Shown here: piece after piece, positions 1-7,328 of the stretch
How the letters are laid out: each line of letters opens with the position of its first letter
How positions within the stretch are numbered: the first letter of the stretch is position 1
From: JAJTFA01 sp044351265
Lineage (GTDB): Bacteria; Bacteroidota; Bacteroidia; UKL13-3
DNA: 64,000 nt
NCBI GenBank assembly: GCA_044351265.1
Contig: JBILGC010000005.1
Location: 1 to 64,000, forward strand
Direction of reading: 5' to 3'
Program-made: the position numbers and the translations under genes
The notes under the pieces: generated by a model
The model's database searches: none
Seen by the model: only the letters and a program-made list of their open reading frames with translations
Told to the model about the DNA's origin: nothing

Positions 1-336
1 CACTATTTTTTCTTTGAGGGCTGCAATCAAATCGTTCTGCGATTGTGTGAGCATATTAAGCTGTTGTATTTCTTTTTCAAGTTGTTTAATCGCATCTGAT
101 TGCCTGGCATTTTTTTGAATGCCATAGTTGGTGCGCTCGTCATTCATTTCATTATTCAAATCATCAGGATCTATATTTAGTATGGAGCAGATTTTTTTAA
201 GTGTGTAATAGTTTACTTTTCCCGTTTGCTCAATGCTGCTTATGAGGGGTCTTGTTTTATTGATTTTCTCGGCCAGCTCTTCCTGGGTAAGTCCTTTGCT
301 GATGCGCGCAATTTTTATACGTAAGCCTAAATGCAT
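1..336 (-). CDS. XRE-family HTH regulator (3' end beyond window)
   Basis: Translated by eye from an ATG at 336 on the minus strand; the frame stays open to the window edge for 112 codons, so the C-terminus is missing. The first 60 residues form a lambda-repressor-type helix-turn-helix (LTQEELAEKINKTRPLISSI), followed by a linker and a heptad-like stretch (QLEKEIQQLNML) that should be a coiled coil for dimerisation. It is a DNA-binding regulator by family. An 18-bp perfect palindrome lies about 105 bases upstream and could be its own operator (inference). The target genes are unknown. Confidence 0.8.
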   Translation of the reverse strand, partial: MHLGLRIKIARISKGLTQEELAEKINKTRPLISSIEQTGKVNYYTLKKICSILNIDPDDLNNEMNDERTNYGIQKNARQSDAIKQLEKEIQQLNMLTQSQNDLIAALKEKIV

Positions 337-898
337 GGCGCAAGTTTGTAAATAAATGACTTACAATCAGATAATTAATATATTAAAACTAATAATAACA
401 TTATTAATTTGATAATTTTGATCAAAACAACTTAATTTGTCAAACTTCTTAAGAAGTTTAGGCTTTAAGTGCGAGGAAGTACTATATACTCATATTATTT
501 GAGGTTATAAGGAATTAGGAAAAGCTGCCTTTGTCATGAGAAGTTAAAAAATATACTGAAACAGCTAGGCTCTAATTGTCGGTTTGATAATGTTAGTGAG
601 AACGTATTAACAATGAAAAGCCAACTTATTTGTCTTAAGAGTCAAAATGAAAATATGGAATTATTGTTTAAACAGAAACTAAATATACTAAGAGTGATTT
701 TAGTTGATGATGCCCATTGTAATTATTGCAGATGGCATTAGTGACTTATAATCAAACCAAATTGACTAATTAAACTACGAATATAAAATAAAAATAGGCT
801 GTTCAATCTATGTCGTAAGCGCAGAAATGCGACACAAAAAAAGAGAGTATGCACAGGTAAGCTGAAAACTGTTTAGAGTAGGCAAAAAGAAACACAAA
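337..898. other. Intergenic region upstream of the XRE regulator
   Basis: About 560 bases without a convincing gene. It holds the palindrome at 442-459. A plus-strand frame stays open from 511 to 741 with its only ATG at 613 (42 codons, ending CNYCRWH); it has no recognisable domain and could be a decayed or very short gene. The rest is AT-rich sequence that should include the promoters of the regulator and of the small gene at 899. Confidence 0.5.
442..459. promoter_or_regulatory. 18-bp perfect palindrome, candidate operator
   Basis: The sequence AAACTTCTTAAGAAGTTT is perfectly self-complementary. It lies upstream of the divergent XRE regulator, where a dimeric repressor would bind. Operator function is inferred from symmetry and position only. 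Confidence 0.45.
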
Positions 899-1102
899 AT
901 GAAAAAAGTTATTTTATTATGTGCCATTGGTTTTTCTATTATTTCACTATCAGCCTTCACGATAATCAACAGTAAAAGTGCTGGTGGTGTTCAAACACTT
1001 GATTGCCAATATGGCCGATGTATGAAGATTAAATCTGACGGGTATCAGTGCAGAAACTGCGCCCAAAAAGATAGTTACTATTGTTGGTCACATCGTGACT
1101 AA
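899..1102 (+). CDS. Small Cys-rich exported protein
   Basis: This 67-residue protein starts with a clear Sec signal (MKK then a hydrophobic stretch to about residue 21). The mature part has Cys36, Cys41, Cys51, Cys54, Cys62 and His65. The C-terminal pattern C-x2-C-x7-C-x2-H, ending YCWSH, resembles the short cysteine/histidine modules I recall from DUF5763-like proteins, which may bind a metal or form disulfides after export. The ATG follows an A-rich leader. No enzymatic function can be assigned. It stands alone between regulator and lipoprotein. Confidence 0.55.
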   Translation: MKKVILLCAIGFSIISLSAFTIINSKSAGGVQTLDCQYGRCMKIKSDGYQCRNCAQKDSYYCWSHRD

Positions 1103-1232
1103 TCCTGGATAACTTCAGATCTTATCTCAATTTCAGAGGGGTTTAAATTTAATTAGATTAAAAAGTAAAGTGGAGTCCAGAACCCACTAAAAAAAACGGA
1201 CTTAAAAAAGTGGCGACTACGCAAGAAAACAA

Positions 1233-1691
1233 ATGAAAAAAATGTTCCTTAAATCATTCCTTTTAACAGGAATTGTAATTATGACGTTATCAAGTTGCAC
1301 CACTCTTAACCATCAAATGAGGGAGCCGAATACAAGAGTGAATTTAGACAAAAGCGACTTCACCTTATCTGAACAGGTTACAGCAGAAGCTAAAACAGCA
1401 ACAGTTTTTGGAATTGACTTTGCAAGACTTTTTACCAAAAAAACTGGGGTAATAGAAGGCGGTGGTTCTTCTTCAATTAGTTTAGCAAATATTCCTGTAA
1501 TTGGGAATCTTGTTGCGGACAAGACAGCAAATTATTCACTTTATAACTTGATGACTAGTAATCCTGGTTATGATGTTATTATTTATCCACAGTACGAAAC
1601 AAAAGTTGTTAAACCCATTTTAGGTATTGGTTTCTTAACCAAAATTACAACAGTAAAGACAACAGCTAGACTTGGCAAATTGACAAAATAA
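1233..1691 (+). CDS. Putative lipoprotein, possibly DUF6567-like
   Basis: The 152-residue product has a lipoprotein signal ending in LSSC with lipidation predicted at Cys22. The mature part has the pattern KSDFTLSEQVTAEAKTATVFGID followed by a Gly/Ser-rich turn, an ALYNLM-like segment (YSLYNLM) and NPGYDVIIYPQYE near residue 115. This layout recalls small Bacteroidota lipoproteins whose C-terminus holds a beta sheet related to bacterial TRAPP/YajG-like folds; the DUF6567 label is from memory and tentative. It is probably anchored in the outer membrane. A good hairpin terminator at 1763-1795 ends the transcript, so the gene looks monocistronic. Confidence 0.65.
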   Translation: MKKMFLKSFLLTGIVIMTLSSCTTLNHQMREPNTRVNLDKSDFTLSEQVTAEAKTATVFGIDFARLFTKKTGVIEGGGSSSISLANIPVIGNLVADKTANYSLYNLMTSNPGYDVIIYPQYETKVVKPILGIGFLTKITTVKTTARLGKLTK

Positions 1692-2052
1692 AACTACTCC
1701 TACTTGATACATTTTTGAGTATGGTGGGCTGTTGATTAATGAAGTTAAACATACAAAATGATAAAAAGCTGCTCTGCGAAAGGGCAGCTTTTTTTGTGTA
1801 TTCCTGCCTCATTTTTTGCAGCTCTTATTTATTTCTGCTTTCAGTAGAGCCTTACTCAAGGGTATTATTACCATACTTAAATTATACCTTTAAGGGTATA
1901 AAGATGGCGATTATTTCTAATAATGCACCCGAAAAGGTATAATCTCAAGTGCTGTTGCGGTATGATAACTGTAGGAAAGATACAAATGGATGGGAAATAA
2001 GTGTTGGCATGGCTCTCAAATAGCCTCTCGCTTATTCAGCATTGGGCTTTAT
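1692..2052. other. Intergenic region with terminator and short inverted repeat
   Basis: This 361-base gap contains the terminator at 1763-1795 and an inverted repeat at 1882-1901 (TTATACC, six-base loop, GGTATAA). A third copy of GGTATAA lies at 1936-1942. An open frame through 1739-1942 begins upstream of the terminator and runs across it, so I do not call it a gene. Nothing else is recognisable. Confidence 0.5.
1763..1795 (+). terminator. Rho-independent terminator
   Basis: An AAAAAGCTGC stem pairs with GCAGCTTTTT across an 11-base loop and runs into a T tract. It closes the lipoprotein transcription unit that ends at 1691. Confidence 0.8.
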
Positions 2053-2679
2053 TTAACTCAGGTATTGCCTCACCGCATTTTTTAAAATTGTTTTTACACC
2101 CTCCCAGGTTTGGCCCTTCAGGCCAATAGGATCTTCGCCCTCATCGGCATCATCAAAATAAGTTAATGCCTGAGGTATGGAAATCAGTAATTGTTGAGAG
2201 GGGAATTTGCGGTGATACAACTCAATCATCTGAGCAACGGTATAGTGATTGCTCAATTCTGCCAAATCCCAGAAGTCTTTCTTTTTGCCCCTGCCTAAAA
2301 TAGCATTTATTTTCATGGCAACAATATCATCGGTGTGATACATGCGTATGCCATCTAAGAGCATTGGTTCTGCTAATAACGGATGTGGGTATTTAACAAT
2401 GTCAACTTTTATATTGGCTATATATCCAAATATTCCCCAGAAATTGTTTTCCTCTTCAACTTCAAAATTTTTCCCGAATGTTAGTTTAAGTTCATTCATA
2501 ATAACATCTCTTTTAAATTCGCTATGAATAAATAAATCTAAGTCGATTGAAATACGGTGACCGAATAAAAGCGATAAAGCAGTACCTCCAACTAAATAAC
2601 TTGGCTTAAGCGATGGGAGTTCCATCAGCTCGTTTAGTATGGAAAACGTTCCGGGTTCAACTGTCTGAGTTTGTAACAT
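2053..2679 (-). CDS. AbiEii/AbiGii-type nucleotidyltransferase toxin
   Basis: A 208-residue protein with the nucleotidyltransferase signature of the AbiEii (DUF1814) family: LVGGTALSLLFGHR at residues 29-42, then Asp46 and Asp48 in ISIDLDLF, the likely metal-binding aspartates. Known AbiEii toxins are type IV-like toxins that can pyrophosphorylate or CCA-modify tRNA and mediate abortive infection. The start at 2679 matches the usual N-terminus of the family (a TxTVxP segment before the GG motif) and overlaps the upstream gene by 46 bases, implying translational coupling. Length is near normal for this family branch. The toxin assignment comes from family and context; tRNA as target is an inference. 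Confidence 0.82.
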   Translation of the reverse strand: MLQTQTVEPGTFSILNELMELPSLKPSYLVGGTALSLLFGHRISIDLDLFIHSEFKRDVIMNELKLTFGKNFEVEEENNFWGIFGYIANIKVDIVKYPHPLLAEPMLLDGIRMYHTDDIVAMKINAILGRGKKKDFWDLAELSNHYTVAQMIELYHRKFPSQQLLISIPQALTYFDDADEGEDPIGLKGQTWEGVKTILKNAVRQYLS

Positions 2680-2939
2680 CTGAAGGCTTCTAAGGGTTCA
2701 TTGATTATAGCACTGGCCAAATGAATGCGTTTATATCTGAGTGATTTTACTTCCAACAAAGCCTCTTTCACTTTCTCATCTCCATAAAACCTGCGGCAAT
2801 ACCTGATGTCTTCTACATCGCCTCTATCAAACACACGTTCAATAATAAAATTAGCTTTGGCATACACATCCATTTTATCGGCATCTACATCCCAGAAAAT
2901 ACGTTTGTTATAATAAGGTTTATCAGGCTTTTCAGACAT
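2634..2939 (-). CDS. DUF6922-like cognate antitoxin
   Basis: A 101-residue protein beginning MSEKPDKPYYNKRIFWDV; an upstream in-frame ATG at 2966 would extend into the preceding gene and is less likely. The FWD..ADKMD segment followed by FIIERVFDRGDVEDI is what I recall of the DUF6922 domain, commonly encoded directly upstream of AbiEii proteins in Bacteroidota. The RYCRRFYGDEKVKEALLEV stretch looks helical. It probably neutralises or represses the downstream toxin, whose start codon it overlaps. The pairing is strong evidence of a toxin-antitoxin or phage-defence module; the biochemical mechanism is not visible. Confidence 0.72.
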   Translation of the reverse strand: MSEKPDKPYYNKRIFWDVDADKMDVYAKANFIIERVFDRGDVEDIRYCRRFYGDEKVKEALLEVKSLRYKRIHLASAIINEPLEAFRCYKLRQLNPERFPY

Positions 2940-2959
2940 CAATACGAAGGTAGCTATTT

Positions 2960-3331
2960 CTACCATTTTTTAAATATAACAAATACAGCTAGTATAATCA
3001 GTGCAAAGCCAAGCAAGTGATTCCACTGCAATTGCCCGTCTTTAAACACCAGTACGTTTACCATAACAAAAACAATAATTGAAATGGCTTCCTGTATGGT
3101 TTTAAGTCCAAACAAATCAAATGGTCCTCCGCAGGTGCTGTGACCTATGCGATTGGCCGGTACCTGAAACAAATATTCAAAAAAGGCAATAAACCAACTG
3201 ATGAGGATAATGCCAATGAGGCCGGTTTGTTTTAACCAGCTAATCTTCTGAAACTGCAGGTGTCCATACCAAGCAAATGTCATAAATAGGTTGGAACACA
3301 CCAGCAAAATCACCGTATAAAACCCTTTCAT
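2960..3331 (-). CDS. DMT-family protein (DUF486)
   Basis: A 123-residue integral membrane protein with four hydrophobic segments (about residues 4-20, 35-55, 80-97 and 103-120). The sequence FGLKTIQEAISIIVFVMVN followed by WNHLLGFALIILAVFVIF matches the DUF486 family, a small half-length member of the drug/metabolite transporter clan. It should sit in the inner membrane; the substrate is unknown. It lies just upstream of the antitoxin gene on the same strand with a 20-base gap, so the three genes may be cotranscribed. That is probably chance adjacency rather than shared function. Confidence 0.85.
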   Translation of the reverse strand: MKGFYTVILLVCSNLFMTFAWYGHLQFQKISWLKQTGLIGIILISWFIAFFEYLFQVPANRIGHSTCGGPFDLFGLKTIQEAISIIVFVMVNVLVFKDGQLQWNHLLGFALIILAVFVIFKKW

Positions 3332-3363
3332 GGCTAATAGTTTTTAGAATATTCAAAAATGCC

Positions 3364-3371
3364 TACTTTCG
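3364..3371 (+). promoter_or_regulatory. Candidate Bacteroidota -7 element
   Basis: TACTTTCG resembles the Bacteroidota -7 consensus TAnnTTTG and lies 27 bases before the ATG at 3399. No convincing -33 TTTG is present, so this is tentative. Confidence 0.3.
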
Positions 3372-3398
3372 CACCACAGAACAACAAAACATATACAC

Positions 3399-3749
3399 AT
3401 GAAACAACACATTGAAGCCATTAAAAAAACAATTGATAAGGAAGGCATCAATACAAAAGTGGTAGAGCAGTTAATGGAACTGAGGGAGTGGTTTAAAGCC
3501 AACCTGAATGAACCCGGATATGTGCGCATGCTGCGTTTGGCTTATGAAAATATTCAGGAAAAAGGTACTTATACGTTTTTATACCTGGAAGACGAAGACG
3601 GTGCAGCAAACCTGAAATACTTCCTGGATTTACTATCTGACTACAATAATAAATACAACAAAGATGAGCTGATTGATGTGCGCCATGTGATGGAAGGAAC
3701 CAAACGTGAAGATGAAGAAGAAGAAGAAGATTTGGAGCAAACGGCATAA
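3399..3749 (+). CDS. Unrecognised acidic helical protein
   Basis: A 116-residue cytoplasmic protein without signal or membrane segment. It is predicted to be mostly helical (IEAIKKTIDKEG, VVEQLMELREWFKANLNEPG) and ends in a strongly acidic tail of consecutive Glu residues (around 102-111) that could be disordered. A short central YTFLYLEDEDG segment looks like beta structure. It is followed at once by a good terminator, so it is a genuine single-gene unit. I do not recognise the family. The acidic tail might mediate binding to a basic partner, but that is speculation. Confidence 0.65.
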   Translation: MKQHIEAIKKTIDKEGINTKVVEQLMELREWFKANLNEPGYVRMLRLAYENIQEKGTYTFLYLEDEDGAANLKYFLDLLSDYNNKYNKDELIDVRHVMEGTKREDEEEEEDLEQTA

Positions 3750-3771
3750 TTAGCTATTTAAATAATTGAAT

Positions 3772-3804
3772 AAGGCTGCTTCAGTTTATGAAGCAGCTTT
3801 TTTT
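3772..3804 (+). terminator. Rho-independent terminator
   Basis: An AAGGCTGCTTC arm pairs with GAAGCAGCTTT across a seven-base loop and is followed by a T run, 22 bases after the stop of the acidic protein gene. Confidence 0.85.
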
Positions 3805-3864
3805 ATGGTATTGGTTTAACCAGCTTTCTTCTTTGGTGCCTTTTTCGTCAAAATGTTTTTTAGT

Positions 3865-3892
3865 TGTGGGGCTATGCGCCCCATACCCGCAG
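3865..3892. repeat. Palindromic intergenic repeat, copy 1
   Basis: A GGGGC/GCCCC hairpin with loop TATGC followed by CCCGCAG. It differs from the copy at 3970-3997 at one base in the outer stem. Confidence 0.75.
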
Positions 3893-3915
3893 TTTCTTTT
3901 TTCTCTAGCGGGGGC

Positions 3916-3937
3916 TGATTGGCCCCTGATTGGCCCC
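3916..3937. repeat. 11-bp tandem duplication
   Basis: The unit TGATTGGCCCC occurs twice head to tail, then runs into TGAGCTTGTCGAAGGGG, so GGCCCC and GGGG can pair. Confidence 0.75.
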
Positions 3938-3969
3938 TGAGCTTGTCGAAGGGGTCGTGATTTTTTTGT

Positions 3970-3997
3970 TATGGGGCTATGCGCCCCATACCCGCAG
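3970..3997. repeat. Palindromic intergenic repeat, copy 2
   Basis: A perfect 8-bp stem TATGGGGC/GCCCCATA around loop TATGC, followed by CCCGCAG; second copy of the unit at 3865-3892. Confidence 0.75.
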
Positions 3998-4049
3998 CGT
4001 CTCGAGAGACAGGTTATTTTCTCAGCAGGCTCAACTGCTTTTTTCTTTC

Positions 4050-4073
4050 GTACCTTTTTCGTCAAAAAGGTAC
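4050..4073. repeat. Perfect hairpin with 10-bp arms
   Basis: GTACCTTTTT, loop CGTC, AAAAAGGTAC. A diverged version with the same core (CCTTTTTCGTCAAAA) lies at about 3839-3853, showing that it belongs to a repeated unit. Confidence 0.7.
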
Positions 4074-4358
4074 CCAAAAGACTTTTTTATTTAAGGGGCT
4101 ATGCCACTGCACAGTCTTTCATCAACAGCACAACCCCTGCTGCTGCCTGCTTTTGACACCTTGTGTCGCACAGGCTTGCGCTTCGGTCAAAACCAGAAGG
4201 CTACTCAGGCTTTACATGTTGTGCTGTTGCACGCCCTGCAATAAAAATGAGTTATCTTAAAATTACATGATCATGGTTGTAACTAAGATGGCATTTGTCT
4301 CGTGACAGCGTCTCGCGTGACTGATTATTTTCGCAGTTCGTGCAACTGCTTTTAGATG

Positions 4359-4381
4359 CAAGGCTTTGTTAAGCCTTTTTT
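4359..4381 (+). terminator. Terminator-like hairpin
   Basis: AAGGCTT, loop TGTT, AAGCCTT then a T run. The T run is on the plus strand although dxs ends on the minus strand at 4402, and no plus-strand gene precedes it closely. It could be orphan, or part of the repeat region. Confidence 0.35.
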
Positions 4382-4401
4382 GTTATGGTATAGGTGTGTT
4401 C

Positions 4402-6324
4402 TTAAGCGCTTACTCGCTCGCTAATCATGGTTTTGACCATACGAATAATGCTTGGTGCGTCAAAGCCGCACTCTGCATATAGTTCTTTTTGTTCTCCATG
4501 CTCAATAATTGCATCCGGCATACCCAGCATTTTTACTTCTGCATGATATCCGTATTTTGCCATAAACTCTAGCACTGCACTGCCTGTGCCACCTACAATG
4601 GTTCCATCTTCTACAGTAACTATCTTTTTGTATTTGGTAAATACTTCGTGCAGCATCTCTTCGTCCAAAGGTTTTACAAAACGTAAATCATAATGCCCAA
4701 CTGAAATACCTACTTCCGACAGTTGGTTGGCAGCTTGTGCGGCAATATTTCCAATATGACCAATGGTTAGTAAAGCTAACTCATCACCATCTCGCAATTT
4801 ACGTCCCTTGCCAATCTCCAACTCTTTAAATGGCGTTTTCCACTCAGGCATCACACCATTACCGCGCGGGTAGCGGATAGAGAAAGGGCCTGCATTTTTT
4901 TCTAGTGTTGCTGTATACATCAGGTTGCGCAATTCTTCTTCATTCATCGGAGCACTTACCACCATATTCGGAACGCATCTCATATATGGGATATCTATCA
5001 TGCCATGATGGGTTGGACCATCTGCACCGGCTAAGCCTGCTCTGTCCATACAAAAAATTACATGTAGCTTTTGCAGTGCCACATCATGCACCACCTGATC
5101 ATAGGCGCGCTGCATAAATGAAGAATAAATATTACAAAACGGTATCAATCCCTGCGTTGCAAGGCCTGCGCTAAAAGTTACGGCATGCTGTTCTGCTATG
5201 CCTACATCAAAAGCTCTTTTAGGCATCGCCTTCATCATGATATTCATAGATGAGCCGGAAGGCATGGCAGGGGTAATACCAACAATTTTTTCATTTTTTT
5301 CTGCCAGTTCAACCAGTGTGTGGCCAAAAACATCCTGATATTTTGGTGGCTGTGGTTTATCAGATACAGATTTAAAAATTTCTCCGGTTACTTTATCAAA
5401 CAACCCGGGAGCATGCCATTTGGTTTGGTCTTTTTCTGCTAAAGCATAGCCTTTACCTTTAACGGTAACGCAATGCAATAATTTTGGCCCTGGTATTTTT
5501 TTCAGATCGTTCAGTACTTTAACCATATGGTTCACATCATGCCCGTCAATGGGTCCGAAATAGCGGAAGCGCAATGATTCAAACATATTGCTGTGTTTCA
5601 GCACTCCGGATTTTATGGTATCGTGAACTTTTGAAATTATATCTTGAGAAATATGACCGATTTTGTTCAGACGATCAAGCGCCTTCCATACATCATCTTT
5701 AAATTTATTGTAGGTAGGAGAGGTTGTAATATCTGTTAGATATTCTTTGAGTGCGCCCACATTCGGGTCTATACTCATGCAATTGTCATTTAGCACCACA
5801 ATCAGATTAGAATCTTCCACTCCTGCATGGTTCAGGCCCTCAAATGCAAGACCTGCGGTCATGGCCCCATCGCCAATAACGGCAATATGCTGCCTGTCTA
5901 ATTCGCCTTTTAATCTGGAAGCAACAGCCATACCTAATGCAGCTGAAATAGAAGTGGATGAGTGACCCACACCAAAAGTATCATACTCGCTTTCGCTGCG
6001 TTTTGGAAAACCTGAAATGCCTTTGTAAACCCTATTTGTATGGAAAACATCTCTTCTTCCGGTAAGTATTTTATGGCCATAAGCCTGATGGCCTACATCC
6101 CAAACCAGCTGATCATAAGGTGTATTGAAAGCATAGTGCAAGGCTACGGTTAGTTCAACCACACCCAAACTCGCTCCGAAGTGACCCCCGTAAACAGAGA
6201 CCATATCAATGATATATTGCCTTAACTCGGCACATACCTTCACCAAGTCCTCTTCCTTTACTTTGCGTAAATCAGCAGGGTAATGAATGGGGCTTAGCAG
6301 TTCTCCCGGTTTAATTTCCATCAT
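4402..6324 (-). CDS. dxs: 1-deoxy-D-xylulose-5-phosphate synthase
   Basis: The 640-residue product is full length for DXS. It condenses pyruvate and glyceraldehyde 3-phosphate to DXP, the entry step of the MEP isoprenoid pathway, and uses thiamine diphosphate. Visible landmarks are HFGASLGVVELTVALHY (residues 48-64), WDVGHQAYGHKILTGRRD, the ThDP motif GDGAMTAGLAFEGLNHAG from residue 151 with Asn181, and the transketolase pyrimidine domain with DVGIAEQHAVTFSAGLA and DRAGLAGADGPTHHG. It starts at tandem ATGs (6324 and 6321). It is isolated between the repeat region and a stress protein gene. It supplies the isoprenoid precursors needed by the UbiA enzyme and menaquinone genes elsewhere in the window. 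Confidence 0.97.
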   Translation of the reverse strand: MMEIKPGELLSPIHYPADLRKVKEEDLVKVCAELRQYIIDMVSVYGGHFGASLGVVELTVALHYAFNTPYDQLVWDVGHQAYGHKILTGRRDVFHTNRVYKGISGFPKRSESEYDTFGVGHSSTSISAALGMAVASRLKGELDRQHIAVIGDGAMTAGLAFEGLNHAGVEDSNLIVVLNDNCMSIDPNVGALKEYLTDITTSPTYNKFKDDVWKALDRLNKIGHISQDIISKVHDTIKSGVLKHSNMFESLRFRYFGPIDGHDVNHMVKVLNDLKKIPGPKLLHCVTVKGKGYALAEKDQTKWHAPGLFDKVTGEIFKSVSDKPQPPKYQDVFGHTLVELAEKNEKIVGITPAMPSGSSMNIMMKAMPKRAFDVGIAEQHAVTFSAGLATQGLIPFCNIYSSFMQRAYDQVVHDVALQKLHVIFCMDRAGLAGADGPTHHGMIDIPYMRCVPNMVVSAPMNEEELRNLMYTATLEKNAGPFSIRYPRGNGVMPEWKTPFKELEIGKGRKLRDGDELALLTIGHIGNIAAQAANQLSEVGISVGHYDLRFVKPLDEEMLHEVFTKYKKIVTVEDGTIVGGTGSAVLEFMAKYGYHAEVKMLGMPDAIIEHGEQKELYAECGFDAPSIIRMVKTMISERVSA

Positions 6325-6446
6325 ACGTTAAAACAGCACTTTAATTGAAAAGTTTAGTCACCGACAGATTTATTCAATATCTGCAGGTAGCCTAATAAAC
6401 GGTAAAAATAAGGTTTTGGTTTAAAAACCCGAAATAAAGCCTGTTT

Positions 6447-7256
6447 TTATAAGCGAGCCTCTGTAACCATTAAATCCTCACGTGGCGGAATGCTAAGCAC
6501 CGGAATATTGGAGTGGTTAACCATCTGCTGAGCGTATTTGCCTAAAAAGAAGGAGCCAATCTGAAGTTCCTGCTCTGTCATAATCACAATTAAATCAGCG
6601 TCTTTTTCCTGTGCAAAACGAATGGTTTGGTTCGTTATGTTTCCTCCCAAGCGCTTTTCATGGGTTGAATTGATGTGATGCTCATTCAATTTGTCAATGG
6701 TTTGCCTCAGGTAGGCATTCACTTTGTGTTCTGCTTCTTTGTTGTTATCGGTTGAAACGCCAAGCAGGTTTATAGTTGCCCCAAATACTTCAGCCAGTTT
6801 TATAGCATAGGGCACCTTTTGCCTGGACTCAAAAGAAGTATCAATGGGCAAAACAATAGATTTAAACTGGTTGATACCTGCATCTTCTCTCATGGTAAGG
6901 ACAGGGCAGCTTGAGCTGTTTACCACTTTGTAGGCATTGCTGCCCATCCAAAACTCCTCAAAGCCCGAAACCCCATGTGTGCCCATTACAATCAGTTCAG
7001 TGTCCGATTCTTTTGAGGTGGCTATAATTTCTTTGTAAACGGCACCCTCCCTATGCAAATAATGAAAATCCACTCCTGCATTTTCTGCATGAAGTGTTTG
7101 GCGCAGCTCACCAGCTGTTTTGTTATTTTCATGAATGTGCAGGGCAGTAAGTTGTGCATTTAGTTTTTTAGCAAAATGAGTGGCTGCTCTGAAGGCAACA
7201 ATAGATTGCGGTGATCCATCAACCGGAACCATAATACGCGATAATGAAATGCTCAT
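6447..7256 (-). CDS. Universal stress protein, tandem UspA domains
   Basis: A 269-residue cytoplasmic protein with two UspA domains (about 5-140 and 150-260). The first begins RIMVPVDGSPQS and has the ATP-binding pattern G-x2-G-x9-G in GTHGVSGFEEFWMGSNAYKV. The second begins FKSIVLPIDTSFESR and ends with NIPVLSIP, but its nucleotide loop is less canonical (FFLGKYAQQMVNHS). Tandem UspA proteins usually bind ATP and act in stress survival; the exact role here is unknown. It is monocistronic, between dxs and the crotonase gene. Confidence 0.92.
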   Translation of the reverse strand: MSISLSRIMVPVDGSPQSIVAFRAATHFAKKLNAQLTALHIHENNKTAGELRQTLHAENAGVDFHYLHREGAVYKEIIATSKESDTELIVMGTHGVSGFEEFWMGSNAYKVVNSSSCPVLTMREDAGINQFKSIVLPIDTSFESRQKVPYAIKLAEVFGATINLLGVSTDNNKEAEHKVNAYLRQTIDKLNEHHINSTHEKRLGGNITNQTIRFAQEKDADLIVIMTEQELQIGSFFLGKYAQQMVNHSNIPVLSIPPREDLMVTEARL

Positions 7257-7328
7257 AGCGGTAAATTTTGGTACAATCTAATTTACCGATACACACAAAT
7301 AAAAAAAATGAGAATGGTCAGGTTTGGA

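Larger units (their letters stand above)
3750..4401. other. Repeat-rich intergenic region
   Basis: About 650 bases with no credible gene: open frames here are made of palindromic repeats. It contains two near-identical 28-base copies of a GGGGC-tatgc-GCCCC hairpin unit, an 11-base tandem duplication, a motif CTGAGCTTGTCGAAGGGG that I recall as a widespread intergenic repeat, a perfect 10-bp-arm hairpin at 4050-4073, and two diverged copies of a roughly 50-base block (3994-4043 and 4301-4350) sharing CAGCGTCTCG and CAACTGCTTTT. A larger unit containing TTTTTCGTCAAAA then GGGGCTATGC occurs twice (about 3810-3877 and 4030-4104). Confidence 0.6.

Noticed and set aside
1739..1942. 67-codon open frame after the lipoprotein gene
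   Set aside because: It begins upstream of a strong terminator and runs across it, has no homology I recognise and is hydrophobic by chance composition.
3781..4260. Open frames on both strands in the repeat region
   Set aside because: Their translations derive from hairpin repeats and their reverse complements; no domain or consistent start.
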